A stretch of DNA of 64,000 nt from SZUA-309 sp965230005 (GTDB lineage: Bacteria; Pseudomonadota; Gammaproteobacteria; Pseudomonadales; Azotimanducaceae). Position 1 is the stretch's first letter, and each line of letters begins with the position of its first letter. Where the stretch lies: positions 4,898,001-4,962,000 of the forward strand of contig OZ245934.1 in assembly GCA_965230005.1 (NCBI GenBank), written 5' to 3'. Positions 44,000 through 52,573 of the stretch are shown piece after piece. Both the position numbers and the translations under genes were made by a program. The notes beneath the pieces were generated by a model that ran no database searches, was not told the DNA's origin, and worked only from the letters and a program-made list of their open reading frames with translations.

Positions 44000-45262
44000 A
44001 TGGAGCCGGCGGAAAAGAGCAGCGTCGACGTATTTGTCAGCTACGCCTCGGAAGATCGGGAGACCGTTCGTGCGCTCGTCACCGATCTGGAAGCCAATGG
44101 TTTCAGCGTCTGGTGGGATCGATCCATCGGCGCCGGTGCGGCCTTCGACCGGGAGATCGAACGCGCCCTCGACGCGGCATCGGCGGTCCTTGTGCTCTGG
44201 TCGCCGGCCTCAATCGAATCGGACTGGGTGCGTGCTGAAGCATACGAAGGGCTAAACCGCGGTGTGCTGGTGCCGGTGGTGGTGGGCGATGTTCGACCAC
44301 CGCTCGCCTTTCGGCAAACACAGGTCATTACTCTCGATGGGGGCCACCAGGCTGTCGTCGAAGCGGTGCGTGCGACGGTCCCCGAAGGTGCAGGCCGCGA
44401 GACCGATTCGGCCGCCAGAATCCGCTATTGCAGAACCCCGGACGACGTCCAGATTGCCTACGTCACTCAAGGCAGCGGACCGCCGCTCGTTCGTTGCCTG
44501 GCCTGGATCACCAGCTCCAGTCTCGAGTTGAGCGACCGCAGCCTGTTGTCCAACGAGCTGCGCAAGGACTTCTCGCTGCTCACCTACGATGGCCGCGGAT
44601 GTGGCCTGTCGGAACGCGGCATTTTCGAGTGGACGCTGGAGGAGCGTCTCACGGATCTCGCCACCGTGATTGAGGCTTCCAGCATCGAAACACCCTTTGC
44701 GCTGTTCGGCATTTCGGAAGGTGCGCGCACGGCGATCGCCTTTGCGGCCCGCTACCCCGAGAAGGTCTCGCATCTGGTCCTTCACGGCCCCGTCGCCAGC
44801 AATCCGCGGGCCGTGGAGGAAAACATCGAGGCGGCGGCGTGGTTCATCGACTTCATCAAACTTCACTGGGGCACCACCATCCCCATGGCCCGGCGCATGC
44901 TCTGCGCCATCTGGAGCTCAACCTCATCGGAAGACGAACAGATTGCCTATATGGAGCAGATGCGACAGAGCATGAGTCCGGAGGCAGCGGCTGCTTATCT
45001 CGTTCAACTGGTTCTGCAGGGCAATGACGAGTCGCTTCAGCGTGAATTCTGGGAAACCGCAGCACGGGTGAGCACGCCCACCCTCATCGTCCACTCCGTG
45101 CGCGACCCGATGGTTCCCTTCGAAGGCGCGCAGAAGCTTGCGAGCGTGATGCCGAATGCGGAGCTCCTACCGCTGACCATCGAAGACCACGGCACCGGTT
45201 TGAGCCGGGAGCTCGATCGGATCCAGGCCCGGGAGACGCGGCGGTTTGTGTTGAATCAATAA
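44000..45262 (+). CDS. TIR domain-alpha/beta hydrolase fusion
   Basis: 420 residues. A TIR domain (about 8-130; VDVFVSYASEDRE, GFSVWWDRS, SDWVRAEAYEG with the NADase-type catalytic Glu80) is joined to an alpha/beta hydrolase (about 150-415) with nucleophile Ser239 (GISEGAR), Asp369 (HSVRDPMVP) and His397 (EDHG). The hydrolase matches those usually fused to nucleotide cyclases or LuxR domains. TIR proteins in bacteria often act in anti-phage defence by hydrolysing NAD or making cyclic ADP-ribose; whether this one does is inference. AGGGGAGATC precedes the ATG. Stands alone. Confidence 0.9.
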   Translation: MEPAEKSSVDVFVSYASEDRETVRALVTDLEANGFSVWWDRSIGAGAAFDREIERALDAASAVLVLWSPASIESDWVRAEAYEGLNRGVLVPVVVGDVRPPLAFRQTQVITLDGGHQAVVEAVRATVPEGAGRETDSAARIRYCRTPDDVQIAYVTQGSGPPLVRCLAWITSSSLELSDRSLLSNELRKDFSLLTYDGRGCGLSERGIFEWTLEERLTDLATVIEASSIETPFALFGISEGARTAIAFAARYPEKVSHLVLHGPVASNPRAVEENIEAAAWFIDFIKLHWGTTIPMARRMLCAIWSSTSSEDEQIAYMEQMRQSMSPEAAAAYLVQLVLQGNDESLQREFWETAARVSTPTLIVHSVRDPMVPFEGAQKLASVMPNAELLPLTIEDHGTGLSRELDRIQARETRRFVLNQ

Positions 45263-45355
45263 CCGATCCCACCGACGTGACGGGTGCTATCGCCAAGTTG
45301 CCAAGTCCCGCGACTGTTAGCAGACTAGAGGACCAATGCCTCACCGACTGCAGCC

Positions 45356-46456
45356 ATGATTGAAATCAGCAAAACCCTGGCCGCAACAGGCCTCATCGTT
45401 CTGAGTTTCTCCGCCCAGGCGGACATCAAACGCACCGCCGACGGCAAGCCCGACCTCACGGGCACCTACGATACCGGCACGCTGACGCCCACGGAGCGCC
45501 CGGAGTGGCTTGGGGAAACGGAATACCTCTTTCCCTGGATGGCGCGCCTGCTGAACTGGACCTTCGAGAAAGCCTCGAACTGGGCGCAGAGCGATGTCAG
45601 CGATCCGAATCGGGAGGCGCCACCGGAAGGCGGCGATGGCATCAATACGGCCGGTGCCGGTGGTGTGGGTGGCTATAACCTGTTTTACATCGATCCGGGC
45701 AGTTCGCTCGGCGAAGTGAACGGGCGGATCCCAACGTCTGTTATCTACGATCCGGCGGACGGTCGTTATCCGGACACGCAGCCCGGCGTGTCCGATCGCC
45801 TGGGGAACATCTATCAGAGCTTCGCCCACGAAAACACCGGACAGGCCACCTGGCTGGATCACGATGGCCCCGGACCCTTCGACGGGCCGGAGAGTCTTGC
45901 GCCCTCTGAGCGCTGCCTGATTTCTTTCGGCTCCACGGTGCCGACAATTTCGAGCCTCTATAACAATTACAAACGCATCGTGCAGACGGAAACGCACGTG
46001 ATGATCCTGCAGGAGATGGTTCACGATGCGCGGATCATCCGTATCGACTCCGAGCACACACCGGAGGAGAACCGCAAGTGGCTCGGCGATTCCATCGGCC
46101 ACTGGGAAGGTGACACGCTCGTGGTGGAGACGCGCAACTTCCGGGAGGTGAGCAGTCTGCCGGGTGCGGATGAGAACCTGCGCGTTGTAGAGCGTTTCAC
46201 GCTTCAGGAAGACGGTCACCTTTACTACGACTTCACGGTGACTGACGAAACGGTCTGGACGGAACCCTGGAGCGGCCGCTACGTCTGGCAGTCGAAGCCC
46301 GACGATCTCGTGTACGAGTACGCGTGCCACGAGGCGAACTACGCCATGGGTAACATCCTGCGCGGCGCGAGGCTCCTGGAGAGCGAATACGAGGGCGGCA
46401 CCGCTGACACTGCTGCGCCGGAAAACGAAAGTGCCGCTAACGCCGGCGGCGGCTGA
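45356..46456 (+). CDS. Secreted protein of unknown function (paralogue of 17772-18827)
   Basis: 366 residues. Short signal peptide (about 1-22, ending SAQAD) then TADGKPDLTGTYD. It shares YNNYKRIVQTETHVMI, MVHDARIIRIDSEHTP, DSIGHWEGDTLVVETRNF and DLVYEYACHEANYAM with the gene at 17772. A 25-residue insert with WLGETEYLFPW near the N-terminus is not in the paralogue. Function unknown; the Shine-Dalgarno is weak. Convergent with the APH-like kinase. Confidence 0.85.
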   Translation: MIEISKTLAATGLIVLSFSAQADIKRTADGKPDLTGTYDTGTLTPTERPEWLGETEYLFPWMARLLNWTFEKASNWAQSDVSDPNREAPPEGGDGINTAGAGGVGGYNLFYIDPGSSLGEVNGRIPTSVIYDPADGRYPDTQPGVSDRLGNIYQSFAHENTGQATWLDHDGPGPFDGPESLAPSERCLISFGSTVPTISSLYNNYKRIVQTETHVMILQEMVHDARIIRIDSEHTPEENRKWLGDSIGHWEGDTLVVETRNFREVSSLPGADENLRVVERFTLQEDGHLYYDFTVTDETVWTEPWSGRYVWQSKPDDLVYEYACHEANYAMGNILRGARLLESEYEGGTADTAAPENESAANAGGG

Positions 46457-46481
46457 CGGGACCTGGCTCTCGATCGACCGC

Positions 46482-47567
46482 TCAGCGGATGCCCGTGATC
46501 GCCTCGAGCCGTTTCAGGCCATCGTGATCCAGGGCGGCGGTGACGTGCCGGGTGGCCATGGTCTCCACCAGCTGTCGACCGCGCTCATTGGACAGATCCA
46601 TGGAACCACCGGTGACCATGGCCGTGGCCAGGCCGCCCATGAGCTGCGCATGGCCGTAGTCATTCCAGAGCTGATCGAAATCGTAGCCTGAGATGCCCGC
46701 ATCCAGGAGCTGCTGGTGGTAGCTGCGCACAAGCGCTTCTTCGTGGCTGCGCCGGAGGTCGCTGTCCATGGAACCGCTCAATACATAGGCCAGGTCGTAG
46801 GCGCCGGCGCCGCGGCCGATACCCTGCCAGTCGAGGACCACCACCTGGTCAGAGCCCGGCGGGCCGAACAGCAGGTTTTCCACTCGGAAGTCCTGATGCA
46901 CCAGGGTCCAGGGGCTGCGGGCGCAGAGGGCCTGGTTGATCTTCAGGTAGTTGCCGGCAAAGCGCTCGTAAACCGTCCGCCCACCTTCCGGCAGGCAGTC
47001 GCCGAAGCCGTCGAGAAAAACCGGCAGGATCTGAGTGAGCAGCTGGTCCACGAACTCGATGCGCGGTCCGGTCATGGTGGGGATCCACTCGAGCTCCGGC
47101 GTTTGTGCGTTGTCCCACCAGACGGCGTGAACGCTGGCGAGCACCTTCACGGCGGTCGCCGCCTGCTCGACGGTCATGCCTTCGCTTTGATCGACGAGCG
47201 TCAGTGCGGACAGATCCTCCATCACGATCACAAAATCTGCGGTGCCCGATGCGATCTCGGCGTGGTAGATCTCCGGCATGCCGACCCCAATGCGGGGTGC
47301 GAGTTCGCGGTAGAAGCGTACCTCCGCCTCGAACATGCCGAGGGCAACACCCTGGGCCCGGTTTTCTTCGAAGGAAGAGGGCAGTTTGACGACGACGGTC
47401 TTCGGTCCCGGCGAGGCTTTGTCGGCATAGGTGATGGCGACCCGGTAGATGTCGCCCATGAGCCCAACGCCCTGGCCGATCTGCGTCGGTTCGTGCTCCC
47501 GGACCTTGGAGCCGAGCACGTCGCCGAGCCAGCCATTACTCACATCGGCGATGGTCTTTGGAATCAC
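46482..47567 (-). CDS. APH/ecdysteroid-kinase-like phosphotransferase
   Basis: 361 residues. Lys of the nucleotide site in KTVVVKLPSS, catalytic loop LVHQDFRVENLLFG (HxDxxxxN) and metal-binding VVLDWQGIGRG identify the choline/aminoglycoside kinase fold, closest in style to the EcKL/DUF1679 branch. It phosphorylates a small molecule; acyl or steroid-alcohol substrates would suit the neighbourhood, but this is inference. GTG 47567 follows GAGGGGAGATC; longer starts add low-complexity residues and overlap the divergent SDR promoter. Confidence 0.85.
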   Translation of the reverse strand: MIPKTIADVSNGWLGDVLGSKVREHEPTQIGQGVGLMGDIYRVAITYADKASPGPKTVVVKLPSSFEENRAQGVALGMFEAEVRFYRELAPRIGVGMPEIYHAEIASGTADFVIVMEDLSALTLVDQSEGMTVEQAATAVKVLASVHAVWWDNAQTPELEWIPTMTGPRIEFVDQLLTQILPVFLDGFGDCLPEGGRTVYERFAGNYLKINQALCARSPWTLVHQDFRVENLLFGPPGSDQVVVLDWQGIGRGAGAYDLAYVLSGSMDSDLRRSHEEALVRSYHQQLLDAGISGYDFDQLWNDYGHAQLMGGLATAMVTGGSMDLSNERGRQLVETMATRHVTAALDHDGLKRLEAITGIR

Positions 47568-47775
47568 AGTGGTTGATCTCCCCTCTTTGCTCGCTTTGCT
47601 CTCTTTGCTGTCGTCGCTCTCGCTCCGATATGGCGTGGCGGCTGTGGTAGGCCTTTCGCCAGCGCAGCTTGCGTTTCCCCACTTCCCACTTATAGCGCAG
47701 CGGTAGCGCGTAAATTCCCATCGCCCTGCGCTATGCTCGGAAGCATCGCCCGAACCCTGGGGAAAGAAAAGCACC

Positions 47776-48696
47776 ATGTTCGACTTCAACGGAAAGACCG
47801 TACTCATCACGGGCGCGTCCTATGGCCTGGGTGAGCAGTTTGCCTACGCCTTTGCCGATGCCGGTGCTGATCTGATCCTGACAGCCCGGAGCACGGAGCT
47901 GCTGGAAGGGGTGGCGGCGCAGTGCCGCGAGAAAGGCCGCAAGGTCACGGTCGTACCGGGTGACGTATCCGTTGAGGCCGACGTGCAGACGGTGATCTCT
48001 ACCGGCCTCGAGGCTCATGGCCAGATCGACGTGCTCATCAACAACGCCGGCATCGCCGACCCTCGGGGAGTGGCTGCGGAACAGTTCGATTCGGAAACCT
48101 TCAACAACATTCTGGCGGTGGATCTTGTGGGTGCCTTTCACTACGCCCGCGACGTCGGCCGCCACATGCTCGAGCGCGGTCAGGGATCCATCGTCAACAT
48201 CTGTTCGATCCTTGCGAGCGGCGGTAACGAAAACAACGTGCTCGGTTACACGGCGGCGAAAGGCGGGCTGCTGAACATGACCTATCAGCTCGGCGTGGAG
48301 TGGGCCGATCGTGGTGTGCGGGTCAACTCCGTATCACCGGGGTTCATCGTCACGGAGATGACGCGGCCCATGCTCGAAGCCATGGGCATCGACCGCTGGA
48401 TTGCCAGCCGCACGCCCATGCGCCGGGTGGGTGAGGCGCAGGAAGTGACGAACGCGGTAATGTTCCTGGCCTCGGATCTCGCCAGCTATATCACCGGCGT
48501 CGATCTCCTTGTGGACGGCGGTACCAATGCAAGCAACGGTACCTTCCAGATTCCGCCGATACACCACGAATGGAACAAAGACACGCCCATGGTGCCGACG
48601 GCCTACGAACCGGTGCAGCCGCGGCCGGACTGGTACCAGGCGCTGGAGCAGGGTGTGCCTGGCGTTCACTATCCCTTACCCGACGCCGAGGACTGA
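47776..48696 (+). CDS. SDR-family oxidoreductase
   Basis: 306 residues; classical SDR core plus a C-terminal extension of about 55 residues (from about 250, GTFQIPPIHHEWNKDTP). TGASYGLG, NNAG and catalytic Ser with YTAAK are present. The extension is unusual for the family but was seen without frame break. Substrate unknown; ATG 47776 follows GGGGAAAGAAAAGCACC. Confidence 0.9.
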   Translation: MFDFNGKTVLITGASYGLGEQFAYAFADAGADLILTARSTELLEGVAAQCREKGRKVTVVPGDVSVEADVQTVISTGLEAHGQIDVLINNAGIADPRGVAAEQFDSETFNNILAVDLVGAFHYARDVGRHMLERGQGSIVNICSILASGGNENNVLGYTAAKGGLLNMTYQLGVEWADRGVRVNSVSPGFIVTEMTRPMLEAMGIDRWIASRTPMRRVGEAQEVTNAVMFLASDLASYITGVDLLVDGGTNASNGTFQIPPIHHEWNKDTPMVPTAYEPVQPRPDWYQALEQGVPGVHYPLPDAED

Positions 48697-48757
48697 CGCC
48701 GGGGGGCGCGGTCAGCCAAGCAGGGGCTACGGTCACTCGAGCTGGCAGAGCCTGCCT

Positions 48758-49351
48758 TCAGAGACTGACTTTCCCCTCGAGTAGCGCGCCGGCGAGTTTC
48801 TGGGCGGCCTTCGCGATGCGGGGGCCTTCAGGATCCTGACCGCAGGCGTTGTCGAGCAGCAGGCCGCCAACACATAGCGCCAGGGCCGCCCGGGCCGCGT
48901 CGGCATCGAGCAACTCATCGCCGTCACCCCGGCGCATTTCCGCCAGTACCGCACCAACGCCTTCCACGTAGGCCGCTCTCGTGGCTTCCTCGGCGCGAAT
49001 GGCATCCATGGACAGGGCTGAGATCGAACAGCCTCTCACGACCGCTTGCCGGTTTGCCGGGTCGAGGTAGTCCCTGGCGATCTTTGCGCTCTGCCGACGC
49101 AGGCTGAGCGTGGTTTTTCCCGGACGTTCCTTCAGGCGCCGGGCGAAATCGTGATTACCGCGAAGTACGGCGGCGAGGAGGTCGGCCTTTGATGTGAAGT
49201 GGCCATAAAACGCGCCGCGGGTGAGACCGGCGTGGGCGCAGAGTTCGTCGATCCCCACGCCGTTGTAACCCCGCGTCCGGAACAGATCGGCGCCCGCCTG
49301 AATGAGTGCCTGTCTCGATTGGGCCTTGTGCTCTGGGCTGTAGCGCGCCAT
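48758..49351 (-). CDS. TetR-family regulator
   Basis: 197 residues. Helix-turn-helix LCAHAGLTRGAFYGHFTSKADLL (about 31-53), followed by an all-helical ligand domain (TetR_C type, GCSISALSMD). Divergent from the GST-like gene at 49477; a 22-bp palindrome in the shared promoter region is its probable operator. Confidence 0.92.
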   Translation of the reverse strand: MARYSPEHKAQSRQALIQAGADLFRTRGYNGVGIDELCAHAGLTRGAFYGHFTSKADLLAAVLRGNHDFARRLKERPGKTTLSLRRQSAKIARDYLDPANRQAVVRGCSISALSMDAIRAEEATRAAYVEGVGAVLAEMRRGDGDELLDADAARAALALCVGGLLLDNACGQDPEGPRIAKAAQKLAGALLEGKVSL

Positions 49352-49392
49352 GGCTGCTTCCGAAATTGAATGTCGACCATCATCCTACAGAG

Positions 49393-49414
49393 ATATATGA
49401 TGATCAACATCTAT
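49393..49414. promoter_or_regulatory. Candidate TetR operator, 22-bp near-perfect palindrome
   Basis: Nine of eleven base pairs match about the centre between 49403 and 49404 (core TGATCA). It lies 42 bases before the TetR start and 63 bases before the GST-like start, so it could control both. Confidence 0.6.
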
Positions 49415-49476
49415 AAAGGTCCCGCGGATCGATGGCGGGACGATTGCGAGATAGAGAGACGAGGAGGGGAAGACCC

Positions 49477-50226
49477 GTGAGTATCACGCTGCATCAGTTT
49501 GCGTTTTCGCATTTCAATGAGAAGGCCCGCTGGGCTCTGGCCTACAAGGGAATAGCGCACCACCGCGAGACTTATCTTCCGGGGCCGCACATGGGTGCCA
49601 TCAGAAAACTGTCGGGACAGACGTCAACGCCGGTGCTCGATGTGGACGGCAGCGTTGTTGCCGGCTCCGCCGCGATCATCGATTGTCTGGAGCACCTGCA
49701 GCCAATGCCGGCGCTCTATCCGGAGGAGGAGGACGAGCGCGAAGCGGCGCTCGACCTGCAGTCCCACTTTGATCGCGAGGTTGGTCCCGCTGTGCGTACC
49801 GCACTCTTCTCGGCGCTCGTCGAGGAGGGTGCCTATCTGTGCCGGATGTTCGGTGGCAGCAAGGGGTTGCCGAAACGAATCGCTTACCGGGCCATGTTTC
49901 CACTCGCGCGCGGCCTGATCGCGAAGGGGAACGGCGTCACTGACCCGGCCAACGTCGAGCGCGCCTTCGAAGTGACCAGGGAGGCGCTCGATAAAATTGC
50001 CGCGCAGACCGCCGCGACGGGCTACTGCGTGGGTCAGCGCTTCACCGTTGCCGATTTAACGGTGGCCGCGCTCTTTGCGCCGATTGCTCAGGTTCAGCAT
50101 CCGGATATGAAACGGCCGGAGCCGATGCCCGCGCGCGTGCGCTCCGTCCTTGCGCAGTTTGCCGACCATACGGCCATCGCCTGGGTACAGGAAACCTACG
50201 CGCGGCACCGACCTGAGTCGAGTTGA
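49477..50226 (+). CDS. Glutathione S-transferase family protein
   Basis: 249 residues. Thioredoxin-fold N-terminal domain with HFNEKARWALAYKGI and the TPVLDVDGSVVAGSAAI glutathione-binding block, then an all-helical C-terminal domain ending in VGQRFTVADLTVAALFAP. GTG 49477 follows GAGGAGGGGAAGACCC. Probably conjugates or isomerises a catabolic intermediate. Divergent from a TetR gene that likely represses it. Confidence 0.9.
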   Translation: MSITLHQFAFSHFNEKARWALAYKGIAHHRETYLPGPHMGAIRKLSGQTSTPVLDVDGSVVAGSAAIIDCLEHLQPMPALYPEEEDEREAALDLQSHFDREVGPAVRTALFSALVEEGAYLCRMFGGSKGLPKRIAYRAMFPLARGLIAKGNGVTDPANVERAFEVTREALDKIAAQTAATGYCVGQRFTVADLTVAALFAPIAQVQHPDMKRPEPMPARVRSVLAQFADHTAIAWVQETYARHRPESS

Positions 50227-50290
50227 AGCACCCGGGCGGTGGTTTGCGCGCACAACCCTGTGCCTCGCGGTGTTTCAGGAGGGGCTGGCG

Positions 50291-50890
50291 TCAGCCCGAG
50301 GCGCGACGGGTTCGGGTAATACGGATTGGCTGACTGAGGAGTTGCTCGGGAGGCGTGAGGATCAGGTCCCGGATCTGCGGCCAGCGCTCCTGAAAAGAAG
50401 GAGTGAGACGGTCGTCGACCTCGAGCGAGGCAAGGCCCAGCATGATGAGCGTGCGGGATTTGGCGGCGAGCTCGTCGAACCCGAGGTCCAGGAAGATCTG
50501 ATCGAGGTTTGCCATGAGCACCTCGTCGTAACGGCGCACGGCGGCCAGGGCACGCCCGTCCTGATGGGCCCAGGCGCGCATGGCGATGTTGAGCTCGCGC
50601 ATGGAGCTGCGGCCGAAAATACCTGTGGCTTCCCGGAGCCGGAGATCCGGATCGTCGCCGACCGCCTCCCGGGCCTGATCGAAGATGAGCTGCGCCTGCT
50701 CCGTGCCGTAGAAGTGGGCGAGTTCGGAGAGGTAGTCGTCGAAATTCCTGAAATGGTGGTAGAAGCTACCGGTAGAGACGGCCAGCAGCTCCGTCAGTCG
50801 GTGCAGCTTGATGGCGTCAATGCCGCCTTCTACGAGTAACTGCTGCCCGGCCAGCACCCAGTCCCTCGGTGTTTTTCCGGTCCTGGCCAT
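50291..50890 (-). CDS. TetR-family regulator of the P450 region
   Basis: 199 residues. Helix-turn-helix at about 30-50 (LTELLAVSTGSFYHHFRNFDDYL), then a helical ligand domain. Divergent from the P450 gene at 51111; a perfect 8-3-8 palindrome sits 94-112 bases upstream of its start. The inducer is probably a P450 substrate or an acyl-CoA, inferred from the neighbourhood. Confidence 0.92.
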   Translation of the reverse strand: MARTGKTPRDWVLAGQQLLVEGGIDAIKLHRLTELLAVSTGSFYHHFRNFDDYLSELAHFYGTEQAQLIFDQAREAVGDDPDLRLREATGIFGRSSMRELNIAMRAWAHQDGRALAAVRRYDEVLMANLDQIFLDLGFDELAAKSRTLIMLGLASLEVDDRLTPSFQERWPQIRDLILTPPEQLLSQPIRITRTRRASG

Positions 50891-50983
50891 GGGCTCTGGC
50901 TGTCCACCTTTCTTTCCGGTTGATCGAAGCTCCGCCTGACAGGCCTGCGAAGCGCCAGCAGGTCGTCTGAGCGATGCTGGACA

Positions 50984-51002
50984 ATAACATAACCTATGTT
51001 AT
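50984..51002. promoter_or_regulatory. Perfect 8-3-8 palindrome, candidate TetR operator
   Basis: ATAACATA and TATGTTAT flank ACC between the divergent TetR and P450 genes. The right arm overlaps a possible -10 (TATGTT), so binding would block transcription of the P450 gene. Confidence 0.7.
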
Positions 51003-51042
51003 GGTATGAGGCAGCCTAATGCCAGTCAGAACCGATCCCGGC

Positions 51043-51086
51043 ACTGAAACGAGACTGAAACGAGACTGAAACGAGACTGAAACGAG
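51043..51086 (+). repeat. Four perfect 11-bp direct repeats in the P450 leader
   Basis: ACTGAAACGAG is repeated four times without change (51043-51053, 51054-51064, 51065-51075, 51076-51086), followed by a degenerate fifth (ACCGAACAAAG) that runs into the ribosome-binding site. The period is one helical turn. Confidence 0.93.
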
Positions 51087-51110
51087 ACCGAACAAAGGGG
51101 GAGCTGAGCC

Positions 51111-52436
51111 ATGAGTGAGAGCGTTGTAGAGCAGGAAGCCACCGTACCGACCTTCCGGACGCCGGAGCAGGAGCAGGCGGAAAAGGGCGCCGGTGTGCCC
51201 GCTGCCGGTGAGCTGGCGCTCGAGGACATCAATCCACTGAACGCACATCTCTTCAAAGAGAACCGCTGGCAGGATCACTTTGCCCGGCTCCGGGCGGAAG
51301 ACCCCGTGCATTTCAATCAGATCGAGACCGCCGGCCGCTACTGGTCCCTGACCAAATATGAGGACATCAAGCAGGTCGACTCGGACTGGGAGTCCTTCTC
51401 CTCCGCCAACGGCATCACCCTCGGCTTTCCCGTTGGCGTTGAAGTGCCGCAGAGCCCCTTCTCTGGCGCTTCACCCTTTATCGCTCAGGATCCGCCGGGC
51501 CACGACGAACAGCGGAAGACCGTTGCTAGCGTTGCCGCACCGGCGAACCTGGCTCGCCTGGAGCCGCTCATTCGCGAGCGCACCTGCATGGTCCTCGACT
51601 CGCTGCCTGAGGGTGAGACCTTCGACTGGGTGGATACGGTCTCCATCGAGCTCACTACGCTCATGCTTGCGACGCTCTTCGACTTTCCCCTCGAAGATCG
51701 GCGCAAACTCACGCGCTGGTCGGATGTCGTGTTCGCCATTCCGGAACCCGGCGGCGTAGTGGAGACCCAGGAGCAGAAGCGCGAAGAGTTCATGGAATGT
51801 GTCGGCTACTTCGCCAAGCTCTGGCAGGAACGCCTCGAAAATCCCGGCCACGATCTGGTGTCCATGCTCGCCCATGGCGAGTCCACCAAGGACATGTCGC
51901 CGGCTGATCATCTCGGCAACCTGTTGCTGCTCATCGTCGGTGGCAACGACACCACCCGGAACACCATGTCCGGCAGCGTCTATGCCCTGAACAAGTTCCC
52001 GGAGCAGTACGACAAACTCGTCGCCCGTCCGGAGCTCATTCCGCAGATGGTGGCTGAGGTCATTCGCTGGCAGACGCCCCTCTCTTACATGCGCCGCACG
52101 GCCAACGCCGACTGCGAAGTGGGCGGCAAGCAGATCAGGAAAGGCGATCAGCTGCTCATGTGGTATGTCTCAGGAAACCGCGACGAAGACGTGTTTGAGA
52201 ACGCCGACGACCTCGACATCGAGCGGAAGAACGCGCGGCAGCACCTGTCTTTCGGCTTCGGCATTCACCGCTGCATGGGCAATCGCCTGGCGGAACTCCA
52301 GCTCCGCGTGCTCTGGGAAGAGATCCTCAAGCGCTTCGAGAAGATTGAGGTCCAAGACGAACCCGAGCGTACTTTCTCTTCCTTCGTGAAGGGCTACACC
52401 TATCTGCCGGTGAAGGTCACCCGCAAGGCGGGCTGA
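51111..52436 (+). CDS. Cytochrome P450
   Basis: 441 residues, soluble class I type. I-helix VGGNDTTRN carries the oxygen-activating acid/Thr pair, ExxR is E316-R319, and the haem motif FGFGIHRCMG has Cys388. The sequence resembles CYP124/CYP125/CYP111-like hydroxylases of terpenoids, branched lipids or steroid side chains. A ferredoxin partner is not adjacent. ATG 51111 follows AAAGGGGGAGCTGAGCC. Behind the 8-3-8 palindrome and the 11-bp repeats; ends at a bidirectional terminator. Confidence 0.94.
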   Translation: MSESVVEQEATVPTFRTPEQEQAEKGAGVPAAGELALEDINPLNAHLFKENRWQDHFARLRAEDPVHFNQIETAGRYWSLTKYEDIKQVDSDWESFSSANGITLGFPVGVEVPQSPFSGASPFIAQDPPGHDEQRKTVASVAAPANLARLEPLIRERTCMVLDSLPEGETFDWVDTVSIELTTLMLATLFDFPLEDRRKLTRWSDVVFAIPEPGGVVETQEQKREEFMECVGYFAKLWQERLENPGHDLVSMLAHGESTKDMSPADHLGNLLLLIVGGNDTTRNTMSGSVYALNKFPEQYDKLVARPELIPQMVAEVIRWQTPLSYMRRTANADCEVGGKQIRKGDQLLMWYVSGNRDEDVFENADDLDIERKNARQHLSFGFGIHRCMGNRLAELQLRVLWEEILKRFEKIEVQDEPERTFSSFVKGYTYLPVKVTRKAG

Positions 52437-52530
52437 TCGCCGATTGAAGCTCGGAGCGGGTCTCGAAGACCGGCTCCTCTGGTGCGGTTGCTGAGCCGCC
52501 CCAGCCGACCGGCTCCGGCAGAAAAAGAAA

Positions 52531-52555
52531 GGGCGCTCCGGAGAGCGCCCTTTTT
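52531..52555. terminator. Bidirectional intrinsic terminator
   Basis: GGGCGCTC (52531-52538) and GAGCGCCC (52543-52550) with a CGGA loop, T5 after it and an A-rich tract before it. It serves the convergent P450 and SDR genes. Confidence 0.9.
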
Positions 52556-52573
52556 CGTGGCGTGCTGTTGCCG

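Noticed and set aside
51043..51086. CRISPR-like array
   Set aside because: Repeats are 11 bp with no spacers and no cas genes nearby; they are contiguous tandem repeats.
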